Source: Romboutsia_E sp900604535
GTDB taxonomy: Bacteria; Bacillota; Clostridia; Peptostreptococcales; Peptostreptococcaceae
Length of the DNA stretch: 64,000 bases
Assembly: GCF_900604535.1 (NCBI RefSeq)
Contig: NZ_UWOT01000002.1
Span: forward strand, 186,001 to 250,000
Reading direction: 5' to 3'
Shown here: piece after piece, positions 28,508 through 37,495 of the stretch
Position numbering within the stretch: position 1 is the stretch's first letter
How the letters are laid out: each line of letters begins with the position of its first letter
Translations under genes and position numbers: made by a program
The notes under the pieces: model-generated
Database searches by the model: none
The model's input: only the letters and a program-made list of their open reading frames with translations
What the model was told of the DNA's origin: nothing

Positions 28508-30892
28508 ATGAAATCGATATTTAATAAATTTGATAGCTATGTACTAGTAATCAAATATGATGGAAGTATAATTTTTGCAAATGATAAATTATTAAAAAAA
28601 TTAAAATATGAGGAAGAAGAATTATACAATTTTAATATACAAGATATTTTAGTAACAAAATATAATGAAATAATAAATATATTAGAATACTCAAAGGATA
28701 CAACTATTGATTTAAGCCTTTATTCAAAGTCTAAAGAAATAATAAAAGTTTATAGTGATATAAGTGTTGATTATTTTAAAAAGAATAAGGAAATTTTTAT
28801 TATTTCTAAAGATATAAGACATAAATATTATACAATTGAAGATTTAGAAAATTTACTTGATAATTCAGGAATGATGATCTATATAAAGGATAAAGATTCA
28901 AGGTATTTATATGTAAATAAATCACTTTCAAAAATCTCACTAGTAAATCAAGAAGATATGCTTGGATTATCAATGCAAGATTATCTTCCAAAAGATTTAT
29001 ATAAAATTCATCAAGAGAGTGACAAAGAAGTACTTAGACTAAAACAGGATAGGCACTATAATCAAAAAATAACAATTGATGGTGAAGAAGTTTGGTATTA
29101 TGTATATAAGTCTCCTATATATGATGAAAATGGAGATTTTAAATATATGACATCTACAATTAGAGATATAACAATAGAAAAAATATTAGAGGATGAAGTT
29201 TACAAGAGTTATACTCAAATAAATAATTTAGATATAAATAATCTTAATAATATAGATATGTATAATTTATTAAAACATATAGGAGAAAAAATAGTAAGTG
29301 CAACTAACGCAGATGGACTTTCCATACTATTATATGATAAGGATGAAAAATCGCTTATACCATACATTAAGCTTGCAGGTGCACTAGAGGGACTTAAGGG
29401 TATTGATAAAATACCTATAAGAAATGATGAAGAATATAAAAATATGATATATGGTGAATATGATGGATTAAAGTTAGTAGATGAATATTCAATTAAATAT
29501 GATTTAAATGAAGATTATTTTAAATCTGTTAAATATATAGGCTCATATAAAATTCAGCTATATGATGAATTTATAGGAATATTAAATATATCTTATAAAT
29601 ATGATTATATACCAACATACAATAGAGATGATATCATGAGATCTATGTGTAATGGAATAGCTATGGTCATTAAAAATTGTAGACTTTCAGAAGAAATCAA
29701 AAATGAAAATGAAAAAAGAAAATTAGTAGAACTAGAATTAGAAAATTATCTAGATATAGCAGCAGATTTGGTTTCTACCTTTGATAAGAATGGAAAATTT
29801 CTAAAAGTAAATGAAAATTGGACTAAGCTACTAGGATGGGATAAAGAAGACTTAATTAATAAATCATATGTAAATTTTGTACATCCAGATGATGTAAATA
29901 ACTATAGATCATTTAAGAATATGAAAGATACAACAGCTACTTTAACTAATAGATATATACATAAAGATGGTAGATACATATGGCTAGATTGGAACTTCAG
30001 ATATGATGAGAAAAAAAGTATAATTATAGGAACTGCAAAAGATATTACAGAACAAAAGGATATGGAAATTCAAAAGAGAAAGTTAGAAGAGAAAATTCAT
30101 TTAGAAAGAATTAAAAATGAATTCTTTGCTAATATATCACATGAATTTAGAACACCTATAAATATAATTTTAGGAACAATACAATTGATTAAAAAAAATA
30201 TAGAAAATAATAACATAGGAATAGAAAACTTAAATAGGCATTCAGATACAATAAAGCAAAACTCATATAGGCTTTTACGATTAGTAAACAACCTTATAGA
30301 TATAAGTAAAGTAGATATTGGATATTATAATTTAAAGCCTTCAAATCATAATATAATAAATATAATAGAAGATATAACCCTATCAGTAGCTGACTATATA
30401 GAACATAAAGATATAAATCTGATATTTGATACAGATACTGAAGAAGTAATAACCTCCTGTGATCCTGATAAGATAGAGAGAGTAATGTTAAATCTTTTAT
30501 CTAATGCTATTAAGCATACACCTGAAGATGGAAGTATAGAAGTTAATATAACTACTGATGATGATAACATAATTGTATCAGTAAAAGATAGTGGTGGAGG
30601 TATTCCATCAGATAAGCTAGATATTATATTTGATAGATTTAGACAGGCAAACAATCTTTTAACACGAAGATGTGAAGGTAGTGGTATAGGTTTATCTTTA
30701 GTAAAGGCAATAGTTGAGATGCATGGTGGAAAAATACAAGCATATAGTTCTATTGGAAATGGAACTGAATTTGTTTTTAATATACCTATTAAGTTATTAG
30801 ATAATAAAAAAGAATATGAATATAATTATGATAGTAAAGATTTTCAGATAGAAAAATGTCACATAGAGTTCTCAGATATATATAGTTTGTAG
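28508..30892 (+). CDS. PAS/GAF sensor histidine kinase (intact)
   Basis: A 794-residue soluble kinase, the only intact member of the family here. An N-terminal PAS-like segment (MKSIFNKFDSYVLVIKYDGS), PAS (YTIEDLENLLDNSGMMIYIK), GAF-like domain (ADGLSILLYDKDEKSL), second PAS (DIAADLVSTFDKNGKFL, with HKDGRYIWLDWNFRYDE), HisKA (FFANISHEFRTPINIILG), N box (NLLSNAIKHTP) and G box (GSGIGLSLVKAIVEMHGG) are followed by a short conserved tail (EKCHIEFSDIYSL). It has no membrane segment, receiver domain or adjacent response regulator. Orphan kinases of clostridia often phosphorylate Spo0A, so a sporulation role is a reasonable guess. AGGGGG precedes the ATG. Confidence 0.88.
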   Translation: MKSIFNKFDSYVLVIKYDGSIIFANDKLLKKLKYEEEELYNFNIQDILVTKYNEIINILEYSKDTTIDLSLYSKSKEIIKVYSDISVDYFKKNKEIFIISKDIRHKYYTIEDLENLLDNSGMMIYIKDKDSRYLYVNKSLSKISLVNQEDMLGLSMQDYLPKDLYKIHQESDKEVLRLKQDRHYNQKITIDGEEVWYYVYKSPIYDENGDFKYMTSTIRDITIEKILEDEVYKSYTQINNLDINNLNNIDMYNLLKHIGEKIVSATNADGLSILLYDKDEKSLIPYIKLAGALEGLKGIDKIPIRNDEEYKNMIYGEYDGLKLVDEYSIKYDLNEDYFKSVKYIGSYKIQLYDEFIGILNISYKYDYIPTYNRDDIMRSMCNGIAMVIKNCRLSEEIKNENEKRKLVELELENYLDIAADLVSTFDKNGKFLKVNENWTKLLGWDKEDLINKSYVNFVHPDDVNNYRSFKNMKDTTATLTNRYIHKDGRYIWLDWNFRYDEKKSIIIGTAKDITEQKDMEIQKRKLEEKIHLERIKNEFFANISHEFRTPINIILGTIQLIKKNIENNNIGIENLNRHSDTIKQNSYRLLRLVNNLIDISKVDIGYYNLKPSNHNIINIIEDITLSVADYIEHKDINLIFDTDTEEVITSCDPDKIERVMLNLLSNAIKHTPEDGSIEVNITTDDDNIIVSVKDSGGGIPSDKLDIIFDRFRQANNLLTRRCEGSGIGLSLVKAIVEMHGGKIQAYSSIGNGTEFVFNIPIKLLDNKKEYEYNYDSKDFQIEKCHIEFSDIYSL

Positions 30893-30958
30893 TATAAAAA
30901 AGAAGGAGTAATTTAACAATTAGAAATAGAATATAGATGTAACATATAAAGAAAGGGT

Positions 30959-31270
30959 GTGGTAAAAATACTTAGAAAAACAGTGAGTTTTGATAAAAGT
31001 AATATTAGTGAGTATAGGATGCCAAATGAACATTTTATATATCATATCACACCGGTAATAGGTATTAAGAAAAATACAGAAGAAGATAAAGTAGAAGAAA
31101 TAATAGACGTGATAGAAGGTAATAAAGGTCTTAAGAACATTTTACTTTCAATAATAGTTGGTATATCAATGATATATAAGATACCTGTATGGGTCATTGA
31201 GTATTCACCAGTAATATTAATGGAAATTGAGAATTTAATATTAACTATAGGAAGGATGATGGGTATTTAA
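30959..31270 (+). CDS. Small hypothetical protein with a hydrophobic C-terminal half
   Basis: 103 residues from a GTG after AAAGGG. The N-terminal half is charged (FDKSNISEYRMPNEHFIYHI); the second half has a hydrophobic stretch (NILLSIIVGISMIYKIPVWV) that could insert in the membrane. It follows the intact sensor kinase by 66 nt with no terminator between, so they may be co-transcribed. No family recognised. Confidence 0.55.
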   Translation: MVKILRKTVSFDKSNISEYRMPNEHFIYHITPVIGIKKNTEEDKVEEIIDVIEGNKGLKNILLSIIVGISMIYKIPVWVIEYSPVILMEIENLILTIGRMMGI

Positions 31271-31280
31271 TAAACTAAGA

Positions 31281-31318
31281 AAAGGTGTAGTAAAATTTTG
31301 TTTACTACATCTTTTTTA
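31281..31318 (+). terminator. Terminator
   Basis: AAAAGGTGTAGTAAA pairs with TTTACTACATCTTTT, followed by T residues. Confidence 0.75.
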
Positions 31319-31388
31319 GTGTATATTTAATAATTTTAAAGTTATGGTATAATAAAATAGAAATTATTAATAAAAAGGGGATAATATT

Positions 31389-31683
31389 ATGAAAACTTGT
31401 ACTCAATGTAACAATAAGTTTACATTTATAGATAGATTAAAGTTTCTTTTCAATGGACATTTAAAGTGTACACATTGTAATGCAGATTATAGATCTGAAG
31501 CAAATATATATAGGGAATATACATTTTACTATACTTATGTTGAATATATTTATATTTAATTATGTTATTATTTTAAATGATTTCTTAGAACAAACTATTG
31601 TGCAAGTATTAATAATAACTATAACTTTTCCATTGTTTGATTTGCTACCTAACAGATGGCAGAAATACAAAAGAGTTAATTAG
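31389..31683 (+). pseudogene. CXXC-20-CXXC type small membrane protein, frameshifted
   Basis: The ATG at 31389 (AAGGGG upstream) opens MKTCTQCNNKFTFIDRLKFL with a second CTHC pair 19 residues after the first, the pattern of the cxxc_20_cxxc family of about 100 residues. The frame stops at 31559. In the next frame, LMLNIFIFNYVIILNDFLEQ and ITITFPLFDLLPNRW give the two expected membrane helices and end at 31683. One indel between about 31500 and 31540 explains this. The family is unstudied; a zinc-ribbon membrane protein is the plain description. Confidence 0.65.
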
Positions 31684-31698
31684 AATTTTATAGTTAAA

Positions 31699-31735
31699 GA
31701 AGCTTAATAAAATTATTTTATTAAGCTTTTTCTAT
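31699..31735 (+). terminator. Terminator
   Basis: AAGCTTAATAAAAT pairs with ATTTTATTAAGCTT, then T residues. Confidence 0.85.
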
Positions 31736-31739
31736 TGTT

Positions 31740-32165
31740 CAAATGAATACATTTTTATTCATACCTATGTAAAATCATACACTAATTATAACATATTGTT
31801 AATTTATAAAACACTCATAAAAATAGTGCTTAACACTTAATGCCAAGCACTATTTAAAGAAACCTACGCTAGTTAAAATTATACCTATTACACTTAGGCT
31901 GACTGCCTAGTGATTATAATATTAAGAAGGATTATAACAATATAACCTTTACTAATAAATATGGTCAACAATGCAAAATTTTAAACTAATTAAGTTTAAT
32001 TTAGTTATAAAAAAATAATGATCTGATTTAAATCAATGTTAACAATTATATAATAAAAAATAAATACGCAATTGTTATATATTACAAATTAAAGTCCAAC
32101 AAATATAACTAACTTCGTATTATATTAAAATTATTTATAATATAAGCACTATATTAAAACATAGC
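31740..32165. other. Non-coding stretch with two hairpins
   Basis: No gene. AAATAGTGCTT (31821-31831) and AAGCACTATTT (31845-31855) form a perfect 11-bp stem, terminator-like on the minus strand. CACTTAGGC (31891) and GCCTAGTG (31905) form a second stem with a bulge. The pair could be a small minus-strand RNA with its terminator, but no family is recognised. Near 32090 AAAGTCCAACAAAT repeats the first arm of the terminator at 48161. Confidence 0.4.
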
Positions 32166-33167
32166 CTACAATTTAATAATTACTTTACCATTAGTATGTC
32201 CATTAGCAACTAATTTTAATGCTTCGCCCGCTTCTTCAATAGTAAATATACGTGAATCTATTGAAGGTACAATGTTATTCTCTTCAACAATTCGCGTAAT
32301 TTCTTTTAATTGTTCTCCGTCAGCACGTACAAAAATAAAACGATATTCCTTTTCTTCTTCTCTAGCTAATTTATCATATTTTGCACCCGCAAGTGAGAAT
32401 AATTTTCTCTTCAAAAATGGAAATCCATTTTTTTCAGCAAAATTTTTGTTTGGACCTGTACGCAAACTTAATAATCGACCACCTTTTTTTAGAATAGACA
32501 GTTCCCTTTTAAACTCCTTAGGACCAAGAGTATCTATTACAAAATCAACTTCATGGATAACTTCCCAATAATTCTCCTTAGTATAATCTAAATAACTATC
32601 AACCCCCAACTTCATCATTTGTTCACGAGCTCTTGCATTACCAGAAACAATAACACTAAGTCCCATTGATTTAGCTATGGGAATAGCCATTTGTCCAAAG
32701 CTTCCAGATCCACCTGGAATAAATACAGTTTGTCCTGCTTTTGCTTCTAACTCTTCATGTAATCCTTGATAGGCAGTTAAACCTGTTAATGGGACAGCAA
32801 CTGCCTCTTTAAAATCAAGATTTTTGGGCATATGACTAATGGCATCAGTATTAACTGCTACATATTCAGCAAATGCTCCTATTTTATCTATCGGAAGGCG
32901 AGAGTATATTTTATCTCCTTTTTTGAATTTAGTAACATTTTTGCCGACTTCCTCTATTATTCCAGATAATTCATTTCCTAATGTTAGTGGCATATTATAG
33001 TCTTGAATTAATTTTACACTTCCCGTAAGAATTAAAATTTCTAATGGATTAACAGCAGCTGCTTTAACTCTTACTAAAACTTCATTATCACTAATTTTAG
33101 GAATAGGGATATCATTAATCGTTACATTTATATCTTTTGAATATTTATTAATTTGTACAGCTTTCAT
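32166..33167 (-). CDS. NADP-dependent quinone-oxidoreductase-like dehydrogenase (MDR family)
   Basis: A 333-residue medium-chain dehydrogenase/reductase without the catalytic zinc cysteines. The N-terminal part (VNPLEILILTG, LGNELSGIIEEVGKNV, KGDKIYSRLP) is the GroES-like domain; VFIPGGSGSFGQMAIPIAK is the nucleotide-binding Rossmann motif, and VIDTLG and KKGGRLLSL follow. It ends HTNGKVIIKL, as in quinone reductase-like members. It would reduce quinones or enones with NADPH. It is the last gene of the Rrf2-nitroreductase-oxidoreductase run on the minus strand, suggesting redox or electrophile stress control. Confidence 0.87.
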   Translation of the reverse strand: MKAVQINKYSKDINVTINDIPIPKISDNEVLVRVKAAAVNPLEILILTGSVKLIQDYNMPLTLGNELSGIIEEVGKNVTKFKKGDKIYSRLPIDKIGAFAEYVAVNTDAISHMPKNLDFKEAVAVPLTGLTAYQGLHEELEAKAGQTVFIPGGSGSFGQMAIPIAKSMGLSVIVSGNARAREQMMKLGVDSYLDYTKENYWEVIHEVDFVIDTLGPKEFKRELSILKKGGRLLSLRTGPNKNFAEKNGFPFLKRKLFSLAGAKYDKLAREEEKEYRFIFVRADGEQLKEITRIVEENNIVPSIDSRIFTIEEAGEALKLVANGHTNGKVIIKL

Positions 33168-33279
33168 ATATTTCCTCTTTCTATATTAAATCAATATATT
33201 AGATTTATTCTTCCTGTAATTACTTGTTCTCTATTCTTCATTGTATGTATAATTTTTAGAGTTTAGCTAACATACCTTT

Positions 33280-34152
33280 TCAGATTTCTTGTGATACTAT
33301 TTTTTTATTAGTTTTCTTCGGAATCCAAGATATTATATAATTTGTATTTTCAGGAACCTCAATATTATCTTGTGATAATTTTTCAAACTTTCCAGACAAA
33401 CCATTTTCTAATGTTGTTTGATGGAAATGACTTAAACCTATACCAACATCAACTTTCTTTATAAGTTTTTCTTCTGGTTTTGCATTAGCTTTATGAGTTT
33501 CATAAAAATGATAAACTTCTCCTTTTTTTAGAACTCTCCATGGTTGTGCATTAGTAGCTGAAGGAGCTAAACGAAGCATTTCCAAAGAAGCAGCATATTC
33601 ATTAGCATCTTGCTCAGTTAAAGGAGTTAAAAAGTTATCCTTAAAGAAAATATCTTTCCATGGTTTTCTCTGATCTGACTTCATAGTCTTACGCATAACT
33701 GATTCTCTTAAGCTTCTTTTTGAAGCTGGATATCCTACAGGGGAAATAGCTGGGAATAAATCACTTTCTTTAATATCCATAGCAGACATAAAGTTATCAC
33801 GACTAAAAGTTGCTGCTAACCATACTGTTCCAAGTCCCATATTAGTTGCATATAAAATTAGGTTTTCAAACTCATATCCTGCTGCTTCAAGACCTAGTTC
33901 AGTATTTTCTACTGATACTCCTAGGAAAGTAGTAGCTCCTTTAATAACTCCATAAGTTCCTAATTTTTTGCCTTTAGCATCTAAATCTTTATCTATAATA
34001 TGAAAATTTACTTTCACTCCAAATGGATTTGTTAAACTATCAGCATATGCCATAAGTTTTTCTTTATCTTGTGTAGAAAGCTTTCTTTCTTCATATGATC
34101 TTACACTATTACGTTTTTTTATAGTTTCTTGTACTGGAATATTTATTTTCAT
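33280..34152 (-). CDS. Nitroreductase family protein (TM1586 type)
   Basis: A 290-residue FMN-dependent nitroreductase-like protein made of two half-domains: IKKRNSVRSYEERKLS at the N-terminus is the FMN phosphate-binding motif, EFENLILYATNMGLGTVWL and FPAISPVGYPASKRS complete the first half, and EMLRLAPSATNAQPWRVLK is the second-half motif. This is the TM1586-like nitroreductase layout. AGGTAAAAA precedes the ATG. It lies 30 nt downstream of the Rrf2 gene, on the same strand, and is probably regulated by it. Substrates unknown. Confidence 0.87.
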   Translation of the reverse strand: MKINIPVQETIKKRNSVRSYEERKLSTQDKEKLMAYADSLTNPFGVKVNFHIIDKDLDAKGKKLGTYGVIKGATTFLGVSVENTELGLEAAGYEFENLILYATNMGLGTVWLAATFSRDNFMSAMDIKESDLFPAISPVGYPASKRSLRESVMRKTMKSDQRKPWKDIFFKDNFLTPLTEQDANEYAASLEMLRLAPSATNAQPWRVLKKGEVYHFYETHKANAKPEEKLIKKVDVGIGLSHFHQTTLENGLSGKFEKLSQDNIEVPENTNYIISWIPKKTNKKIVSQEI

Positions 34153-34181
34153 TTTTTACCTCCACACAATTAGTATTTTAA

Positions 34182-34613
34182 TTAATTTCCTTGATAATCA
34201 TACTTAAGCACTAAATCTGCTAAAGTATATTTTGACATAATATCTTTTATTCCTTCGCGTACAGCATTATAAGGCTCTTCTAAAACATCATGTATCTTAC
34301 AACCAACTGGACATTCAGGAGATGGATTTTTGTGTATTCCAATTAAATTTTCTAGTGAAGTTGGATCAACTGCATTATATACATCAAAAATCGTAATTTC
34401 TGATGGACTCATCGCCAATTCTGCACCTGCAGAACCTCGGCGAACCTTAATAATTCCTGCTTTTTTTAGTGATCCAAATATGTTACGAATAATAACAGGA
34501 TTAGTTCCTGTACTATTTGCAATTATTTCGCTTGTTACCTTAACTTTATCTGAGAACATTGCTATTGATATTAGAATGTGTATCGCTAAAGAACATTTTG
34601 TATTGATTTTCAA
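34182..34613 (-). CDS. Rrf2 family transcriptional regulator
   Basis: A 143-residue Rrf2-type regulator: LAIHILISIAMFSDKVKVTS, the HTH region IANSTGTNPVIIRNIFGSLK and the wing KVRRGSAGAELAMSP. Cysteines in PECPVGCKIHDVLEEP are at the position where IscR/NsrR-type members bind a cluster, although only two are close together, so thiol sensing rather than a cluster may apply (compare YwgB/HypR types). AGGAGG lies upstream. It heads the redox operon and has an imperfect palindrome in front. Confidence 0.86.
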   Translation of the reverse strand: MKINTKCSLAIHILISIAMFSDKVKVTSEIIANSTGTNPVIIRNIFGSLKKAGIIKVRRGSAGAELAMSPSEITIFDVYNAVDPTSLENLIGIHKNPSPECPVGCKIHDVLEEPYNAVREGIKDIMSKYTLADLVLKYDYQGN

Positions 34614-34646
34614 AACTTATCCTCCTGTTATAATAAAAATTAACTA

Positions 34647-34673
34647 ACTTGTAATGATTGATATTACAACTTA
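34647..34673. promoter_or_regulatory. Candidate Rrf2 operator
   Basis: AACTTGTAAT (34647-34656) and ATTACAACTT (34664-34673) form a 10-bp inverted repeat with one mismatch and a 7-nt spacer, 34 bp upstream of the Rrf2 start. Autoregulation is inferred. Confidence 0.45.
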
Positions 34674-34750
34674 AGTGATATGATAATATCATATTATTAT
34701 TTTATTTGCAATAAAATAAATTTTAAAGATTATTGGATTATAGTTAATTA

Positions 34751-34969
34751 GTGATAGAGCCTGATTTTTTTATGTATTACTGTAATGATATATTTAGGAG
34801 TTTGTACAAATTAATATCCTGTAACAAAACAAAATATGCAAATGGAGGAACTTCTTCTTCTAACAAATACCATAAAACTGCTACTGATCATGGTATGAAA
34901 TGTGCCATAAAAATGACTGAAACTGCTGCTAAAAAGAAAGGTTATGTAGCTTGTAAAGTTTGTTATTAA
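34751..34969 (+). CDS. Small protein with a CxxC-type C-terminal domain; possible gene remnant
   Basis: 72 residues. The C-terminal part reads SNKYHKTATDHGMKCAIKM and GYVACKVCY, resembling the short KYHxxxCxxM...AxxxGYxPCxxC domain that ends many secreted or surface proteins of Firmicutes; an expected Cys is His here (ATDHGMKC). No strong ribosome binding site precedes the start and there is no signal peptide, so it may be the end of a once larger surface protein. Low certainty. Confidence 0.4.
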   Translation: MIEPDFFMYYCNDIFRSLYKLISCNKTKYANGGTSSSNKYHKTATDHGMKCAIKMTETAAKKKGYVACKVCY

Positions 34970-35087
34970 TGTTAATCTAATGATTTTATTTAGATAGAGA
35001 ATATGATAAATAAAGATTAATAATTTGTAGAAGATATTTAATAAACAATATTAATATATTACGAACAATTTATAGTAAGTTATATAT

Positions 35088-35137
35088 GTAACCATATCTT
35101 ATAATTCAATGTATTGAAAAGTCTAAGGTGTGGTTGT
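35088..35137. repeat. Dispersed hairpin repeat, copy 2
   Basis: GTAACCATATCTTA pairs loosely with CTAAGGTGTGGTTGT (35123-35137). Arms and loop (ATGTATTGAAAAGT) resemble copies at 15951 and 52086. It lies between the small CxxC gene and the thiazoline hydrolase gene, in a region (34970-35265) without other features. Confidence 0.5.
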
Positions 35138-35265
35138 TTTTATGCCACATTTATCACTAAGAGGTGTAACATAGCCAAAATAAAAAAGATGTACTACCAT
35201 ACAAATCATAAAAAAGTATTACAAAAAGTATAATTATAACAGAAAAAATAATAAGGAGGTTACAC

Positions 35266-35817
35266 ATGAGTAAAAAAGAAGCCAATGAATTCTTAGATTC
35301 ACTAAAATTAAACGAATCTCCAACAAATGAAGAATTTTATCAAGCAATACTATCAGCATATATGGACAGAACAAGACAAGTATACTTTATATGGAAAAAA
35401 ATCAAAGAATTATACCCAGACATAGATGCAAATAAAATTATAAGAGAAGGATCATGGGACTTTGGTTTATATCAAGGACAAAAAATATTAGAAAAATACG
35501 GTTATGAAAACATAGGTCCAAAAGAAGCTATAATGGGTCAAACATCAAAAGGTGGAGTAATGGTATTTGACCAAGAAATACTAGAATTTACAGATGAAAA
35601 AGCTGTAAAAATGTTTAACCAATGTCCTCATGTAAAAGCTTTAACAGAACTTGGACTAAGTAAAGAAGAAATAAAAATGTTTTGTAGAGATATGTTAGGT
35701 CAATGTGACTATGCAATTTGCCATCCTTTCTCTAATGTAGAGATAGAGTTTCCAACAACAGTAGCAGATGGAGAAGGAAATGGATGTGCTATGACAATTA
35801 CTAGAGTAAAAAAATAA
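35266..35817 (+). CDS. L-2-amino-thiazoline-4-carboxylate hydrolase family protein
   Basis: A 183-residue protein with the C-terminal signature of the ATC hydrolase family: MFCRDMLGQCDYAICHPF, then VEIEFPTTVADGEGNGCAMT. Characterised relatives open 2-amino-thiazoline-4-carboxylate to S-carbamoyl-cysteine in cysteine production; several family members are not characterised. Several Cys residues are conserved. AAGGAGG precedes the ATG. It is followed 12 nt later by an NhaC-family transporter, likely a partner in uptake or export. Confidence 0.8.
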   Translation: MSKKEANEFLDSLKLNESPTNEEFYQAILSAYMDRTRQVYFIWKKIKELYPDIDANKIIREGSWDFGLYQGQKILEKYGYENIGPKEAIMGQTSKGGVMVFDQEILEFTDEKAVKMFNQCPHVKALTELGLSKEEIKMFCRDMLGQCDYAICHPFSNVEIEFPTTVADGEGNGCAMTITRVKK

Positions 35818-35829
35818 GGTGGTGTAAGT

Positions 35830-37239
35830 ATGAGAAAACCTACAAAAACTGAAGCTATTATACCCATAGTAGCAATGTTTGTATTATTAGGTGTAGGATA
35901 TGGATACTATAAATTACCGATACAAGTTTTATTATTATTAGCAGCATTTATAGCATTTTTAGTAGGAAAAAGAGTTGGACTTGATTGGGATACTATGATG
36001 AGTGGAATAACAGAAAAAGTATCTAGTTCTATGATATCAATATTTGTAATGATATGTGTAGGTGCACTTATAGGTACTTGGATAGTATCTGGTGTAATAC
36101 CAATGATGATATATTATGGAATTAAGTTAATTAATCCAAGATTTTTGTTAGTAACTGCATTTATAGTAACTGCAATAATATCAGTATTTACAGGCACTTC
36201 ATTTGGTTCAGCAGGTACAGCTGGTGTAGCAATAATGGGTATTGCATATGCTCAAGGTGTTCCATTACCTTATGCAGCAGGAGCTGTTATATCAGGCGCT
36301 GTATTTGGTGATAAGCTATCTCCATTTTCAGATACAACAATACTAGCACCAATTGCAGTAGGATGTAATTTATATGATCATATAAAACATATGATGTATA
36401 CTACAGGAGCAGCAACAATACTAAGCTTAATCGTTTTTACAATAATAGGATTTAACACACCTCATAGTCTATTATCAGATAATGAAAAAGTAACACTTAT
36501 GCTTACAGGGCTTAGTTCTATATTTAAATTTAGTTGGTTATTAATAATACCACCAATAATAGTATTTGTTGGTGCATATACTAAAAAGCCTATAATACCT
36601 ATGTTATTACTATCTTCAGTAGTAGCAGTACTTCTTGCTATATTTGTTCAAGGATTTAGTATAAATACAGCGTTAGATGCATTAGTAAAAGGATTTAGTG
36701 TAGATATGCTTCAAACTAGAGGAGTTGATACATCTTCTATTGTACCTGAAATTGCAACACTTTTAAATCGTGGTGGAATGGTGGGTATGATGTCAACTGT
36801 ATTACTTATATTGTGTGCTTTTTCATTTGCAGGTATTGTTAGTAAGGTTGGATGTATGGAAGTTATTTTATCTATGATAGTTTCTAAGGTTAAATCTGTT
36901 GGTAAACTTATTTTATCTACAGTAATAGCAACAATACTTATGTCTATATTTACAGGTAGTTCTTATTTAGCTATATTAATTCCAGGAGAAATGTTTAAGG
37001 ATTTATATAAAAAGTGGGGACTCCATGCTAAGAATTTATCTAGAACATTGGAGGACTCTGGTACTTGTGTAGTTCCACTTGTTCCTTGGTCAATTGCAGG
37101 TATTTACATGTCCACAACTCTTGGTGTTCCAACTCTTGAATATCTTCCATTTGCAGTTCTTTGTTATTCTAGTTTTGTTTTTGCTATAATATTTGGATTT
37201 ACTGGATTCTCCATTGCTAAGATTAAAAATAAAGATTAA
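35830..37239 (+). CDS. nhaC: NhaC family Na+/H+ antiporter-like transporter
   Basis: A 469-residue membrane protein with about 12 helices. NhaC family features are visible: SGITEKVSSSMISIFVMICV, FTGTSFGSAGTAGVAIMGIA, GAVISGAVFGDKLSPFSDTT and LSRTLEDSGTCVVPLVPWS. Members exchange Na+ for H+ or, as with malate-lactate antiporter MleN, exchange organic acids. Being translationally linked to an amino-thiazoline hydrolase suggests a substrate transporter rather than plain pH homeostasis. AGGTGG lies before the ATG. Confidence 0.88.
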   Translation: MRKPTKTEAIIPIVAMFVLLGVGYGYYKLPIQVLLLLAAFIAFLVGKRVGLDWDTMMSGITEKVSSSMISIFVMICVGALIGTWIVSGVIPMMIYYGIKLINPRFLLVTAFIVTAIISVFTGTSFGSAGTAGVAIMGIAYAQGVPLPYAAGAVISGAVFGDKLSPFSDTTILAPIAVGCNLYDHIKHMMYTTGAATILSLIVFTIIGFNTPHSLLSDNEKVTLMLTGLSSIFKFSWLLIIPPIIVFVGAYTKKPIIPMLLLSSVVAVLLAIFVQGFSINTALDALVKGFSVDMLQTRGVDTSSIVPEIATLLNRGGMVGMMSTVLLILCAFSFAGIVSKVGCMEVILSMIVSKVKSVGKLILSTVIATILMSIFTGSSYLAILIPGEMFKDLYKKWGLHAKNLSRTLEDSGTCVVPLVPWSIAGIYMSTTLGVPTLEYLPFAVLCYSSFVFAIIFGFTGFSIAKIKNKD

Positions 37240-37304
37240 TATGTATGGTAAACAAATCGATGAGTAAATTAGAGGAAAATGATGAGGAATTTATTAAGTG
37301 ACTT

Positions 37305-37358
37305 TATAAAATAGAGAAGTATGGAGTGATATTTTGTTACTTTATACTTCTCTTTTTT
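37305..37358 (+). terminator. Terminator after nhaC
   Basis: AATAGAGAAGTAT pairs with ATACTTCTCTTTT, then T-rich sequence. The following 130 bp hold the PTS operon promoter region. Confidence 0.75.
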
Positions 37359-37495
37359 ATTTAATTTATATGTATGTTTTTAATTATAAAAATATAAAGT
37401 AATATCTTCCGATTAAAAGGGAAATAAGTTGAACTTTTGGAAAACGTTAACTTAAGTTATTATAATAATATAAAAACTATAAGGGGGAGAAAAAG

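Noticed and set aside
37430..37460. TTGGAAAACGTTAAC as a CcpA cre site before the PTS operon
   Set aside because: One base too many between TG and CG compared with the cre consensus.
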